DNA of 64,000 nucleotides from CAUPWF01 sp964369755 (GCA_964369755.1 CAYJFY010000001.1:91872-155871), one strand, 5' to 3'; shown: positions 52,596 through 62,129, numbered from the stretch's first letter. Numbers and translations: made by a program. The notes: generated from the sequence alone by a model not told the origin.

Positions 52596-53303
52596 CTACT
52601 CCTCCTTGATGCCACCAAATCTTCGTTCTCTGCTATTATATTTCTCAATCGCTTTCTCTAAGTCTTGCTTTGAAAAATCAGGCCAGTGTACATCACAAAA
52701 ATAGAACTCCGTATATGCCAATTGCCACATCAAGAAATTAGACAACCGTTGTTCCCCACTGGTTCGAATCAACAAATCCGGATCTGGTATCCCTCTCGTA
52801 TCTAAATAACTCTCTATCTTTTCTTCTGTTACATCATCCGATGAAATCACACCTGCTTCGCAGTCTTGCATCATCTTCTTCACTGCCCTTGTAATCTCGT
52901 CTCTAGCACCATAATTCAGCGCAATCTGAAAGTTCAAACCATCAAAATCCTTGGTACTCTCTTCCACCTCTCGAATACTCTTTTGAAGCCCTTCGTCCAA
53001 GGCACTGATATCCCCGATAATGCGTACACGCATCCGATTCTTCTTCGCTGATTTGAGGCGTGTCTTCAAGTATAACTTCAGCAAGCTCATCAATGCACTT
53101 ACCTCTTCTTGCGACCGTTTCCAATTCTCTGTCGAGAAGGCATAAACCGTCAGATATTTGATGCCCATCTCATGAGCAATCCTACAGACTTCTTCCACAT
53201 TTTTACTTCCCTGTTGATGTCCATAATTTCTAGGCATTCCTTTGGATTTTGCCCAACGCCCATTTCCATCTAATATAATGGCTACATGCTGTGGTATTTT
53301 CAT
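52596..53303 (-). CDS. uppS: Undecaprenyl diphosphate synthase
   Basis: A 235-residue cis-prenyltransferase. HVAIILDGNGRWAKSKGMPR carries catalytic Asp and the FPP site, then YLTVYAFSTENWKRSQEEV, and the C-terminal DLLIRTSGEQRLSNFLMWQL. Its product is the lipid carrier for peptidoglycan and for the EPS repeat units of the island. Confidence 0.98.
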   Translation of the reverse strand: MKIPQHVAIILDGNGRWAKSKGMPRNYGHQQGSKNVEEVCRIAHEMGIKYLTVYAFSTENWKRSQEEVSALMSLLKLYLKTRLKSAKKNRMRVRIIGDISALDEGLQKSIREVEESTKDFDGLNFQIALNYGARDEITRAVKKMMQDCEAGVISSDDVTEEKIESYLDTRGIPDPDLLIRTSGEQRLSNFLMWQLAYTEFYFCDVHWPDFSKQDLEKAIEKYNSRERRFGGIKEE

Positions 53304-53367
53304 ACACCCTCCACTAATTTCTGTTCGATAATATCGCCCACAAAATTTATTTCAATTACACGAATAA

Positions 53368-53387
53368 GCAAGGGGCTAACCCTTGCT
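53368..53387 (-). terminator. Weak hairpin between frr and uppS
   Basis: 8-bp stem, AGCAAGGG (53368-53375) and CCCTTGCT (53380-53387). Only a broken T-run follows on the minus strand, so read-through from frr is likely. Confidence 0.4.
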
Positions 53388-53425
53388 TACGGTCAACATA
53401 CTCGCAAATCTACTCTCAATGCGAC

Positions 53426-53977
53426 TTAAACAGTCAACACCTCTTTTGACTTGTCTTCTACTGCCTTGTCAACATCCTTGATGTACTTGTCTGTTAATTT
53501 TTGTAATTCATTTTCTAAATCCTTGATTTCATCCTCTGAAACCTCTGTTCCCTTTAATTTCTTCAATGCATCATTTCCATCACGTCTTACGTTACGGATT
53601 GCCACCTTTGCATTCTCGCCTTTTTTCTTTACATCTTTTACTAATTCTTTTCTTCGCTCTTCTGTAAGCTCTGGAAACACGAGCCTAATTGCCTTTCCAT
53701 CGTTTGTTGGGTTAATCCCAAGATCCGATGTAAGAATTGCTCTTTCAATTTCTTTCACCAAACTTGCTTCCCAAGGTTGAATCAGGATCATTCTCGCCTC
53801 TGGAACAGAAATATTCCCTACTTGTTGTAGCGGTGTAGGCGTTCCATAGTAATCTACCGTAATCTTATCTAGAACATGAGGATTCGCACGTCCTGCACGA
53901 ATGGTTCCAAATTCTCCTAGCAATGCTTGTAACGATTTCTCCATCTTTCCGTCATACTTCACTAATTTTTCATTCAT
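53426..53977 (-). CDS. frr: Ribosome recycling factor
   Basis: A 183-residue RRF that splits post-termination ribosomes with EF-G. FGTIRAGRANPHVLDKITVD, YYGTPTPLQQVGNISVPEAR and the helical DKYIKDVDKAVEDKSKEVL end cover the full family. The ATG at 53977 has GGAGG 8 nt upstream; an ATG at 53983 is too close. Order pyrH-frr-uppS-cdsA-dxr-rseP is classic. Confidence 0.97.
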   Translation of the reverse strand: MNEKLVKYDGKMEKSLQALLGEFGTIRAGRANPHVLDKITVDYYGTPTPLQQVGNISVPEARMILIQPWEASLVKEIERAILTSDLGINPTNDGKAIRLVFPELTEERRKELVKDVKKKGENAKVAIRNVRRDGNDALKKLKGTEVSEDEIKDLENELQKLTDKYIKDVDKAVEDKSKEVLTV

Positions 53978-54003
53978 CTTCATATCCTCCAGTCTATTCT
54001 CTA

Positions 54004-54696
54004 TTATACTAAAATCTTTGTTCCGTTGAAATTACCACTCATAGTTTCCACAATGCTATTCTCAGCATTCAAATCAAATACCCACATCGGAAGTTTATTC
54101 TCCATACATAACACAGACGCTGTCAAGTCAACTACTGCAAGCTTCTTCGCGATTACATCTTCAATACTAACCTCATCGTATTTCTTCGCATTTGGATTCG
54201 TTGCAGGATCACTGTCATAAACTCCGTCAATAGACTTTGCTAGCAATAGTGCATCCACTTCCATCTCAATTCCGCGAAGCACTGCTCCTGTATCTGTAGA
54301 AAAATACGGATGTCCCGTTCCTCCTGCAAAGAAAATCACCTTCCCTGCTTTTAATGCTTGATTTGCAGCATCTTTTGAAAATAATGTAGTAAATGCTCCG
54401 CATACAAATGGAGTAAATATCTCCGTCTCCATTCCTGCAAAGCGAAAGATATCTGATACGTAAATACAGTTCATTACCGTAGCTAACATTCCGATCTGGT
54501 CCGCCTTTGTTCGGTCAATCGTCTCACTGGTTCTACCTCTCCAGAAGTTTCCACCACCAGTAACTACCGACACTTCGTGACCTTGATCCACTAAACATTT
54601 CACTTGTTTCGCAACTTCCAAACATGTCGCTTCATCAAATCCAGTTTTCTTCTCTGCTGCAAGTGCTTCTCCACTTAATTTAAGTAATATTCTCAT
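54004..54696 (-). CDS. pyrH: UMP kinase
   Basis: A 230-residue amino-acid-kinase-fold enzyme that phosphorylates UMP. RILLKLSGEAL at the start, SVVTGGGNFWRGR, DQIGMLATVMNC, FFAGGTGHPYFSTDTGAVLR. An upstream GTG at 54702 could also start. Precedes frr by 26 nt. Confidence 0.97.
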   Translation of the reverse strand: MRILLKLSGEALAAEKKTGFDEATCLEVAKQVKCLVDQGHEVSVVTGGGNFWRGRTSETIDRTKADQIGMLATVMNCIYVSDIFRFAGMETEIFTPFVCGAFTTLFSKDAANQALKAGKVIFFAGGTGHPYFSTDTGAVLRGIEMEVDALLLAKSIDGVYDSDPATNPNAKKYDEVSIEDVIAKKLAVVDLTASVLCMENKLPMWVFDLNAENSIVETMSGNFNGTKILV

Positions 54697-54770
54697 CTTC
54701 ACTGTACTCCTCTTCTATTAACCTTATACATTCTACCACAGTAGCACCAACATTGCAAATTACAAGATTT

Positions 54771-55223
54771 TTATCGTGCTGCCATTAACTTGGCAATGGT
54801 TTTCTCAATTTCTACGCGTGCTTGCTTCGGATCTTCCACCTCTTGTACCGATGCTTCTAATGGACACATTCCTGTCTGAGTACGGTTTTCGATATATGGT
54901 ACCAAAGAACCATATCGACAAACGATTCCATGCTGTTCTAACACTGTTTTTCCACCCTCACTCATCACTCGTCCGTATACTGCCTTTGCTCCACCCAAAA
55001 CTAATAGCAATGCGGCCGCCTTTCCGATAACCTTGTCTGCAACCACTCCATCTTGCAACCCCTCTTCATCGCTACGAAGAACATTCATGATTGGCTTCAC
55101 TCCAATCTCCGTGGACACTTGCTCCTCCTGTCCTTCCTTCCATAACACAAAAGAGCAATTCTCAGCATCTAACATTGCAATCGCATCCTGCAATTGATCC
55201 TCTAATTTATTCGTTAATTCCAT
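54771..55223 (-). CDS. DUF1893 family protein
   Basis: About 150 residues matching DUF1893, a family with a cytidine-deaminase-like fold and no known activity. Visible: ENCSFVLWKEGQEE, DGVVADKVIGKAAALLLVLG, GAKAVYGRVMSEGG, ending with a region containing TGMCPLEASVQ, where the Cys may be functional. The ATG at 55223 has GAGGAAA upstream; a Met at 55250 overlapping the glpK stop is possible. Downstream of glpK by 19 nt. Confidence 0.8.
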   Translation of the reverse strand: MELTNKLEDQLQDAIAMLDAENCSFVLWKEGQEEQVSTEIGVKPIMNVLRSDEEGLQDGVVADKVIGKAAALLLVLGGAKAVYGRVMSEGGKTVLEQHGIVCRYGSLVPYIENRTQTGMCPLEASVQEVEDPKQARVEIEKTIAKLMAAR

Positions 55224-55242
55224 CTTCTTATTTCCTCGCCTC

Positions 55243-56730
55243 TCACTCATCCCATCCTAGGGCACAAGAGAGCGCTTTCTTCCATTTCTTATTCTTTGTA
55301 TTTCTAGTTTCCTCATCCAGCTGTGATTCGAATTTACGGTCAACATCCCAATTCTCCGTAATTTCTTCCTTACACTTCCAGTAACCAACAGCCAATCCAG
55401 CTAGATATGCTGCTCCAGCTGCCGTAGACTCTACACAGACAGGACGTCGAACCGGAATGTCACTGATATCCGCTTGCATCTGCATCAATAAGTTATTCGC
55501 ACTGGCTCCTCCATCCACATTGAGTGCTGGAATCTCAAACCCCGAATCCTTTCTCATGGCTTGTAACAAATCATTCACCTGAAATGCAATCGACTCCAAG
55601 GTCGCACGAATGATGTGATTGCGGTTGACCCCTCTGGTTAAGCCTACAATTGTTCCCCTTGCATATTGATCCCAATACGGAGCACCAAGCCCTGTAAACG
55701 CTGGAACTACATAGCAACCATTGGTATCTTCCACTTGTTTTGCCATGTACTCCGACTCCGAAGCCGATTCCAATAATTTTAATTCATCTCTCAGCCACTG
55801 AATGGCGGCTCCTGCTACAAACACCGATCCCTCCAGTGCATAGCATACTTCACCATCAATCCCCCATGCAATGGTAGTTACCAAACCATTTTTAGAATAT
55901 ACTGGGGTCTTTCCTGTATTCATCAACAAGAAACAACCCGTTCCATATGTATTTTTAACCTGCCCTTTCTTGAAACAATGTTGACCAAACAAGGCCGCCT
56001 GTTGATCTCCCGCCGCTCCTGCAATTGGAATCGATGCTCCAAAAAACTTCGGATGGGCATTTCCATAGACATAGCTAGACGGCTTAACCTCTGGCAACAT
56101 GGACTTTGGTATCGCTAACTCTTCCAGTATCTCCTCATCCCATTTTAAGTCCTGAATATGAAATAGCATGGTACGCGAAGCATTCGTCACGTCTGTCACA
56201 TGGGATTTCCCTTCCGTAAACTTCCAGATCAGCCATGTCTCGATTGTTCCAAATAACAACTCATCCTTCTGAGCAAGTTCTCTCGCCCCCTCCACATTCT
56301 CCAATATCCAGTGAAGTTTTGTCCCAGAGAAATATGCGTCGATGACAAGTCCTGTCTTCTCCCGATAACTCTCGGTCAATCCTTTCTCCTTCAATTCATC
56401 ACAAAATTGTGACGTTCTTCTACACTGCCAAACGATCGCATTGCAGATTGGTTTCCCAGTATTCTTGTTCCAAACAACTGTCGTCTCCCTCTGATTGGTG
56501 ATTCCAATCGCTGCAATATCCTTCGCGTCAATCTTCGCATTCTCCAATGCTTTATTACTTACCTCTAGCTGTGCCGTCCAGATTTCCTCTGCATCATGCT
56601 CCACCCAACCTGCTTGTGGATAATATTGGGTTAATTGCTTCTGTGCCATCCCACAGATTCTTCCCTTATGATCGAATATAATACAACGATTGCTCGTCGT
56701 ACCCGCATCTAATGCCATAATATATTTCAC
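55243..56730 (-). CDS. glpK: Glycerol kinase
   Basis: A 495-residue FGGY kinase that makes glycerol 3-phosphate. MALDAGTTSNRCIIFD (ATP site), NQRETTVVW, GDQQAALFGQHCFKKGQVKN, YGTGCFLLMNTG and DGGASANNLLMQMQADI. The gene starts with GTG behind GAGGG. It has no HPr-phosphorylation-type HxxxR loop that I could confirm. Own promoter at 56757-56784. Confidence 0.97.
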   Translation of the reverse strand: MKYIMALDAGTTSNRCIIFDHKGRICGMAQKQLTQYYPQAGWVEHDAEEIWTAQLEVSNKALENAKIDAKDIAAIGITNQRETTVVWNKNTGKPICNAIVWQCRRTSQFCDELKEKGLTESYREKTGLVIDAYFSGTKLHWILENVEGARELAQKDELLFGTIETWLIWKFTEGKSHVTDVTNASRTMLFHIQDLKWDEEILEELAIPKSMLPEVKPSSYVYGNAHPKFFGASIPIAGAAGDQQAALFGQHCFKKGQVKNTYGTGCFLLMNTGKTPVYSKNGLVTTIAWGIDGEVCYALEGSVFVAGAAIQWLRDELKLLESASESEYMAKQVEDTNGCYVVPAFTGLGAPYWDQYARGTIVGLTRGVNRNHIIRATLESIAFQVNDLLQAMRKDSGFEIPALNVDGGASANNLLMQMQADISDIPVRRPVCVESTAAGAAYLAGLAVGYWKCKEEITENWDVDRKFESQLDEETRNTKNKKWKKALSCALGWDE

Positions 56731-56756
56731 TAATATGCCCTCACTTTCTAATCCTT

Positions 56757-56784
56757 ATTATATCACTTATGTCATTTTTTACAA
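56757..56784 (-). promoter_or_regulatory. Promoter of glpK
   Basis: Minus strand TTGTAA (56784-56779), 16-nt spacer, perfect TATAAT (56762-56757), 27 nt before the GTG start. Confidence 0.7.
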
Positions 56785-56838
56785 TATGGTAGCTGCAATC
56801 GAATCGCAATTCTAATATATTCGGACAGTTAGAAAAGC

Positions 56839-56866
56839 ACTAAATTCGACTCTCCCACATACAATA
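56839..56866 (+). promoter_or_regulatory. Sporulation-type (SigE/SigK) promoter of sigK
   Basis: AC at 56839-56840, 17-nt spacer, CATACAATA at 56858-56866, which fits the SigK -10 form CATAnnnTA and also the SigE form CATACAnT. It is 29 nt before the sigK start, consistent with mother-cell expression and autoregulation. Confidence 0.6.
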
Positions 56867-56894
56867 AGATTAAATATGCTACGAGGTAAGTATT

Positions 56895-57512
56895 TTGAAA
56901 TCTTTCCCCAAGCCGCTTTCTCCGGAAGAGGAAAACTATTATATGCAAAAGTATACGGAGGGCGACCTTGAAGCAAAGCACATCTTGATCGAACGAAATC
57001 TGCGTCTTGTAGCACATGTCTTGAAAAAGTATCAACATTTAGACGATGACATGGAAGACCTGATTTCTATCGGAACCATAGGATTAATCAAGGCTGTTAT
57101 TTCCTTCAATCCTGGCAAGGGCAATCGCCTAGCCACCTATGCAGCAAAATGCATTGAGAATGAAATTCTTATGATGCTACGAACCAAGAAGAAGACTTCA
57201 AAAGAAGTTTCCCTCTACGAACCTATTGGAACTGACCGTGAAGGTAATGAAATACAGCTCTTTGATATCATCGAATCAGAAGAGGAGACTACTTATCAAA
57301 AACTAATTCTCCAAGAGGATATCAAAGCACTCTATGAGAACCTCGAATCCTCGTTGTCGGCAAGAGAGCGCCTCGTCCTTAAGATGCGCTATGGACTTCA
57401 TAATGAAGAGGCGTATACCCAACGTGAGATTGCATCCCAACTTGGAATCTCTAGATCCTATGTATCGCGTATCGAAAAGTCCGCAATACAAAAGCTAAGG
57501 GATGTACTATAA
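56895..57512 (+). CDS. sigK: Mother-cell sporulation sigma factor SigK
   Basis: A 205-residue sigma-70 family factor with regions 2 (IERNLRLVAHVLKKYQ, DLISIGTIGLIKAVISFNPG) and 4 (YTQREIASQLGISRSYVSRI) and the SigK-like N terminus PKPLSPEEENYYMQKYTEGD. It directs late mother-cell genes in sporulation. The gene is uninterrupted, so no skin-type element is present. It appears to start with TTG (56895) behind GAGGT; there is no long pro-sequence. Ends in a bidirectional terminator. Confidence 0.93.
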   Translation: MKSFPKPLSPEEENYYMQKYTEGDLEAKHILIERNLRLVAHVLKKYQHLDDDMEDLISIGTIGLIKAVISFNPGKGNRLATYAAKCIENEILMMLRTKKKTSKEVSLYEPIGTDREGNEIQLFDIIESEEETTYQKLILQEDIKALYENLESSLSARERLVLKMRYGLHNEEAYTQREIASQLGISRSYVSRIEKSAIQKLRDVL

Positions 57513-57526
57513 CATCCCTTAGCTTT
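57491..57526. terminator. Bidirectional terminator between sigK and the U32 gene
   Basis: Perfect 15-bp stem, AAAGCTAAGGGATGT (57491-57505) and ACATCCCTTAGCTTT (57512-57526). T-rich flanks on both sides (TTTATTCT on plus, CTTTTGTATT on minus). It covers both stop codons. Confidence 0.85.
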
Positions 57527-58748
57527 ATTCTGCTCTTCTCAAGATATCGAATTCATCTAGCTCCATTCCCAAATCAATATATAGGACTTGTTTTGGATGT
57601 GGCGCACTCTCTTGCTCCACTCCATCTTCATCCACAATCTTCTGAACTTTCACTTCCAGATTTCTTCCATCAGGCTTCATCACCTCAATGGTTTCTCCTA
57701 CCGTGAACTTGTTCCGTTGTTCGATACGATATCTCCCTTCTTCATCCCTCACTCCTACAATACATAGATAAGTATATTCCTTGATATAAGTATTGCTGTC
57801 ATAGATCTGTGTGGTCTCATCTGGTTTTCCAAAGAAGAACCCTGTGGTGAATTGACGATAGGTACAATTCGCAATCTGGTCCAGGTACCATGGCATATTC
57901 TTCCGATAAAGCTCTGGATCCTTCTGGTAGTCGTCGATGGCTTTTCGATAAGTTCTCGCAACGGTTGCAACATACAATGCCGTCTTCATCCGTCCCTCAA
58001 TTTTAAAGCTATCAATCCCAGACTCACATAACTCTGGAATGTGTTGAATCATGCACAAGTCCTTCGAATTAAAGATATAAGTCCCTCTCTCATTCTCATA
58101 CACAGGCATAAATTCATCTGGACGTGTCTCCTCCACCACTGCATACTTCCATCTACATGGATGTGTGCAAGCACCACGGTTGGCATCCCGACTGGTAAAA
58201 TAATTACTGAGCAAACACCTTCCTGAATAGGAGATACACATCGCCCCATGGACAAAGGTTTCTATCTCTAAATCTTCTGCAATATTTGCTCTAATTTCCT
58301 TAATTTCATCCAGGGAAAGCTCTCTTGCCGTCACTACCCTGCTGGCTCCTAGTTGTTTCCAAAAATTATAAGTTCCATAGTTGGAATTATTTGCCTGTGT
58401 GCTGATGTGGACTTCAATTTCTGGACATATTTCCTTTGCGATCATAAAGATTCCTGGATCTGCAATAATGAGCGCATCTGGCTTCACTTCTTTCAATTCC
58501 TGAAAATACGCTCTCACTCCATCCAAATCTTCGTTATGAGCTAGGATATTTGCTGTTACATAAACCTTTACATCATGTTGGTGTGCAAATTCTATTCCAT
58601 CTTTCATATCCTGCAAGGTGAAATTCTTTGCCTTTGCCCGTAGTCCAAATGCCTCTCCTCCGATATAAACCGCATCTGCTCCATACATCACCGCAACCTT
58701 TAGAACCTCTAGGTTACTAGCAGGAATCAATAATTCTGGATGTCTCAT
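57525..58748 (-). CDS. trhP: Peptidase U32 family protein, probable tRNA hydroxylation protein TrhP
   Basis: A 407-residue U32 protein. HPELLIPASNLEVLKVAVMY, GADAVYIGGEAFGLRAKAKN, then conserved Cys in HGAMCISYSGRCLLSN and RGACTHPCRWKY that may bind a cluster. Despite the peptidase name, TrhP acts with prephenate-derived chemistry to make ho5U34 in tRNA. The neighbour upstream encodes the matching methyltransferase, overlapping by 4 nt, as in the Bacillus yrrM-N-O set. The ATG at 58748 follows AAGGAGG; a Met at 58817 lies inside the previous gene. Confidence 0.83.
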   Translation of the reverse strand: MRHPELLIPASNLEVLKVAVMYGADAVYIGGEAFGLRAKAKNFTLQDMKDGIEFAHQHDVKVYVTANILAHNEDLDGVRAYFQELKEVKPDALIIADPGIFMIAKEICPEIEVHISTQANNSNYGTYNFWKQLGASRVVTARELSLDEIKEIRANIAEDLEIETFVHGAMCISYSGRCLLSNYFTSRDANRGACTHPCRWKYAVVEETRPDEFMPVYENERGTYIFNSKDLCMIQHIPELCESGIDSFKIEGRMKTALYVATVARTYRKAIDDYQKDPELYRKNMPWYLDQIANCTYRQFTTGFFFGKPDETTQIYDSNTYIKEYTYLCIVGVRDEEGRYRIEQRNKFTVGETIEVMKPDGRNLEVKVQKIVDEDGVEQESAPHPKQVLYIDLGMELDEFDILRRAE

Positions 58749-59398
58749 CTCGCCACCTCCTTCTTGATACTTAGTGCAACTCCATCTCCCAATGTGATAA
58801 TAGAGGTTTCTAAGCATTCTTCATGTTTTAATTGATAGAGATACTCTCTCATTCGGCTATGAATGGAACGGTTTCTCCGTTCCACTGCAAATCTAGATTC
58901 CATAATATCTCCGTCTTGCAATACATTATCCGAAATCAACATTCCCCCATCTTCTAGCAATCTTAGCACCTCTGGATAATACGTAAGATATTGCGCTTTT
59001 GCTGCGTCCATAAAGATAAAGTCATAAGACCCTTCTAACCCTTGCAAAACCTCATATGCATCTCCCTCTATCAACTCAATCTGCTCTTCCTTACCCGCGC
59101 GCTTGAAATTATCTCGTGCAATGGGAATTCGCTTTTCATATTTTTCTATGGTGGTTATCTTACAATTCTCAGACACGTGCTCGCTCATCAATAACGCAGA
59201 GAAACCTACGGCAGTTCCAACTTCCAGAATGCGCATAGGTTTTTTCAATGCCAACATGACTTTTAGAAAGCTTTGCATCTCCTTACGGATAATCGGTACA
59301 AAGCTCTCCAAAGCCTCTTGTTCTATTTCTTCTAATAACGAGCTATTTGCTGTCTCCATGGAATTGATAAAAGTAACCATTCTTTCATCAACTATCAT
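58745..59398 (-). CDS. trmR: O-methyltransferase, probable tRNA 5-hydroxyuridine methyltransferase TrmR
   Basis: A 217-residue SAM-dependent methyltransferase of the caffeoyl-CoA OMT group. RILEVGTAVGFSALLMSE (SAM site), ITTIEKYEKRIPIARDNFKR, YDFIFMDAAKAQYLTYYPEV (metal Asp), LISDNVLQDG. In Bacillus the homologue YrrM (TrmR) methylates ho5U34 to mo5U34. The overlap with trhP supports this specific role. Confidence 0.85.
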   Translation of the reverse strand: MIVDERMVTFINSMETANSSLLEEIEQEALESFVPIIRKEMQSFLKVMLALKKPMRILEVGTAVGFSALLMSEHVSENCKITTIEKYEKRIPIARDNFKRAGKEEQIELIEGDAYEVLQGLEGSYDFIFMDAAKAQYLTYYPEVLRLLEDGGMLISDNVLQDGDIMESRFAVERRNRSIHSRMREYLYQLKHEECLETSIITLGDGVALSIKKEVAR

Positions 59399-59409
59399 AT
59401 CTTCTTCCT

Positions 59410-61080
59410 CTATGGCTCTACATCCATAATAATCGGCAATATCATCGGACGTCTCTTTGTCTTCTTCCAGATAAAGTCATTCATCGCATCGCGTATCACA
59501 ACTTTAATCTTAGCCCAATCCACATGACGACCTTCTAGGTATTCCTCTACCGCCTTGCCAACTACATGTCTTGCCTCGCCCATCAAATCCTCTGATTCAC
59601 GAACATATACAAAACCTCTCGATACAATATCAGGTCCTGATAACAAACGATTGCTTCCTTTTTCTAATGCAAGTACAACAATCATAATTCCATCTTGCGC
59701 AAGATGCTGTCTGTCACGCAATACAATATTACCAACATCTCCAACACCCAAACCATCTACCAAGATTCCACCTGTATGAACATGGTCTACCACCTTCGCC
59801 TCATCGTCTGATAGTTGAAGGACATCTCCTGATTTTAGAATGAAGATGTTTTCTTTTTCAATTCCCAATGACTTTGCAATCTCTGCATTTGCCTTAAGGT
59901 GTCTAAACTCACCATGAACTGGAACTGCATACTTTGGCTTTACTAAGGAATAGATTAGTTTCAACTCTTCTTGACAAGCATGTCCTGAAACATGCGCATC
60001 CTGGAAAATTACATCTGCACCTTTTTGTGATAATTCATTGATCACCTTGGAAACTGATTTTTCATTTCCAGGAATCGGGCTCGAACTAAAGATAACCGTA
60101 TCTCCTGGTTTAATCGTAACCTTCTTGTGAATATCTGCCGCCATTCTTGATAGAGCCGCCATAGATTCCCCTTGGCTTCCTGTTGTAATCAGAACTGTCT
60201 TCTCGTCTGGATAATTTCTCAATTGGTCGATTGGGATCAAGGTCTTATCTGGAATATCTAGATAACCTAGCTCGGAAGCAGTGTCGATGATATTCACCAT
60301 GCTTCGACCTTCCACAACAACCTTTCTACCGTATTTATACGCCGTGTTGATAATCTGTTGTACACGGTCTACATTTGAAGCAAATGTAGCTACAATAATT
60401 CTTGACATCTTATGCTCTGCAAAGATATGATCAATCGTTTTCCCAACTGTCTTCTCTGATTGAGTAAATCCTGGTCTCATCGCATTGGTACTATCTGACA
60501 TCAAAGCCAATACACCCTTTTTCCCGATATCTGCAAATCTCTGCAAATCAATTGCATCTCCGAACACTGGTGTATAATCCACTTTGAAGTCCCCTGTATG
60601 AACCACAATTCCAGCTGGAGAATAGATTGCTAGTGCTGCTGCATCTGCAATACTGTGGTTTGTCTTGATAAATTCAATCCTAAAGTCGCCCAAATTAATA
60701 GACTGACCATGTTTCACAACCTTTCTCTTCGTCGAACGCAAAAGATTGTGCTCTTTTAATTTTTTATCGATAATTCCCATGGTAAGTTTGGTCGCATAAA
60801 TCGGTAGATTCATCTCCTTTAACACATAAGATAATGCGCCGATATGATCCTCATGTCCATGAGTAATCACAAACCCTTTCACCTTAGAAATATTATCCTT
60901 CAGATAAGTAACATCTGGGATAACCAAGTCAATTCCTAACATATCATCCTCTGGAAATGCCAGACCGCAATCCACCACGATGATACTCTCCTCGTATTCG
61001 AAAGCAGTAATATTCATCCCAATAGACTCTAAACCACCTAATGGAATAATCTTAAGCTTTCCTTTATTTTGTTTTTTCAA
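59410..61080 (-). CDS. rnjA: Ribonuclease J
   Basis: A 556-residue beta-CASP metallo-beta-lactamase RNase. Metal motif ITHGHEDHIGAL (about 73-82), then HSIADAAALAIYSPAG, MSDSTNAMRPG, FSSSPIPGNE and HVSGHACQEEL, PVHGEFRHL. It degrades mRNA from the 5' end and matures RNAs. The start appears to be TTG at 61080 behind GGAGG. It is 11 nt upstream of the trmR gene. Confidence 0.95.
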   Translation of the reverse strand: MKKQNKGKLKIIPLGGLESIGMNITAFEYEESIIVVDCGLAFPEDDMLGIDLVIPDVTYLKDNISKVKGFVITHGHEDHIGALSYVLKEMNLPIYATKLTMGIIDKKLKEHNLLRSTKRKVVKHGQSINLGDFRIEFIKTNHSIADAAALAIYSPAGIVVHTGDFKVDYTPVFGDAIDLQRFADIGKKGVLALMSDSTNAMRPGFTQSEKTVGKTIDHIFAEHKMSRIIVATFASNVDRVQQIINTAYKYGRKVVVEGRSMVNIIDTASELGYLDIPDKTLIPIDQLRNYPDEKTVLITTGSQGESMAALSRMAADIHKKVTIKPGDTVIFSSSPIPGNEKSVSKVINELSQKGADVIFQDAHVSGHACQEELKLIYSLVKPKYAVPVHGEFRHLKANAEIAKSLGIEKENIFILKSGDVLQLSDDEAKVVDHVHTGGILVDGLGVGDVGNIVLRDRQHLAQDGIMIVVLALEKGSNRLLSGPDIVSRGFVYVRESEDLMGEARHVVGKAVEEYLEGRHVDWAKIKVVIRDAMNDFIWKKTKRRPMILPIIMDVEP

Positions 61081-61120
61081 AAAAATTTTACCTCCATATA
61101 TTTTATTTTTAATTTTTTAT

Positions 61121-61393
61121 TTATTTTTCAATACCAATACCTTCGAGTAAGTCTTCAAACACTTTTAGGATTGCATCTAATTCTATATCATCTTCTACAA
61201 TCTCGTATAAACTCTCTAATGCATCATCATCTGCCAGATCCTTCAAGATTAAGCATTCTGCCTCATCTTCCTCTGAATCCGCCACTAGCAGATAGTTGGA
61301 ACCATTAATTCTAGTTTGTTCCACCACAAAAAAATCAATCACCTCATCTGAATCTGCGAGTGTGACTTGAATCTTCCCTAATTCTTCTACCAT
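61121..61393 (-). CDS. DUF1292 domain protein
   Basis: A 90-residue acidic protein of the DUF1292 family (YrzB-like). ITLADSDEVIDFFVVEQTRI-like start and NYLLVADSEEDEAECLILKD are typical. Function unknown. Conserved third member of the ireB-ruvX-DUF1292 set seen here. Confidence 0.88.
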   Translation of the reverse strand: MVEELGKIQVTLADSDEVIDFFVVEQTRINGSNYLLVADSEEDEAECLILKDLADDDALESLYEIVEDDIELDAILKVFEDLLEGIGIEK

Positions 61394-61441
61394 ATTATTT
61401 TTCTCCTAATTACACAAAGATAACCCTACTGCCGCAAAGTT

Positions 61442-61864
61442 TTATGCAGAAATAGATTCTAGATACCCTTGCAGAATCAATACTGCAGCAATCGTATCCA
61501 CATACTTTTTCCTGTCTTCTCTTCTTACATTCGTCTCTATTAATGTTCTCTCTGCTTCCACTGTAGTCAGACGTTCATCCCACAACACAACCTCTAACTC
61601 GCATCTTCTCTCTAACATTGCTTTAAATTCCAAGGTTTTTTCCGCACGTTCACCAATTGTATTATTCATATTCTTAGGAAAACCTAAGACAATCTTCTCC
61701 ACACCATACTCGCCTACCAATTCCTCGATGCGCGCAAGCGATTGACGAAGTTTGTTCTCTGTTTTTCTATGAATCGTCTCAATTCCTTGTGCCGTAAATC
61801 CCAAAGGATCACTCACAGCAACTCCTATGGTCTTCGAACCATAGTCTAGTCCCATTATTCTCAT
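61442..61864 (-). CDS. ruvX: Holliday junction resolvase-like RuvX (YqgF)
   Basis: A 140-residue RNase H-fold nuclease. IMGLDYGSKTIGVAVSDPLG carries the first catalytic Asp, IVLGFPKNMNNTIGERAEK and LWDERLTTVEAERTLIE the others. It is thought to act in 16S rRNA processing or junction resolution. The start at 61864 directly follows the ireB stop. Confidence 0.93.
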   Translation of the reverse strand: MRIMGLDYGSKTIGVAVSDPLGFTAQGIETIHRKTENKLRQSLARIEELVGEYGVEKIVLGFPKNMNNTIGERAEKTLEFKAMLERRCELEVVLWDERLTTVEAERTLIETNVRREDRKKYVDTIAAVLILQGYLESISA

Positions 61865-61865
61865 C

Positions 61866-62129
61866 TTAATTCCAATTCTCATTCCTTATATAGCTTTTTA
61901 ACATTTCCTCTACTAACTCGTCCCGTTCAACCTTCATAATCAAACTTCTGGCTCCATTATAACTGGTAATATATGTGGGGTCTCCAGACATAATGTAACC
62001 GACAATTTGACTAACTGGATTGTATCCTTTTTGTTTCAAAGATTCATAAACATGCTCCAAAACATCCACTGGACTGATTACTGGAGCAGGCTCAACTTTG
62101 AAAAACTGGGTATCTTTCACATCTTTCAT
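61866..62129 (-). CDS. IreB family regulatory phosphoprotein
   Basis: An 87-residue small protein (DUF965). DTQFFKVEPA at the N terminus is where Thr residues are phosphorylated by the PASTA kinase in Enterococcus; QIVGYIMSGDPTYITSYNGA and DELVEEMLKSYI follow. It modulates cell-envelope stress and antibiotic tolerance in that genus. First gene of the ruvX set. Confidence 0.93.
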   Translation of the reverse strand: MKDVKDTQFFKVEPAPVISPVDVLEHVYESLKQKGYNPVSQIVGYIMSGDPTYITSYNGARSLIMKVERDELVEEMLKSYIRNENWN

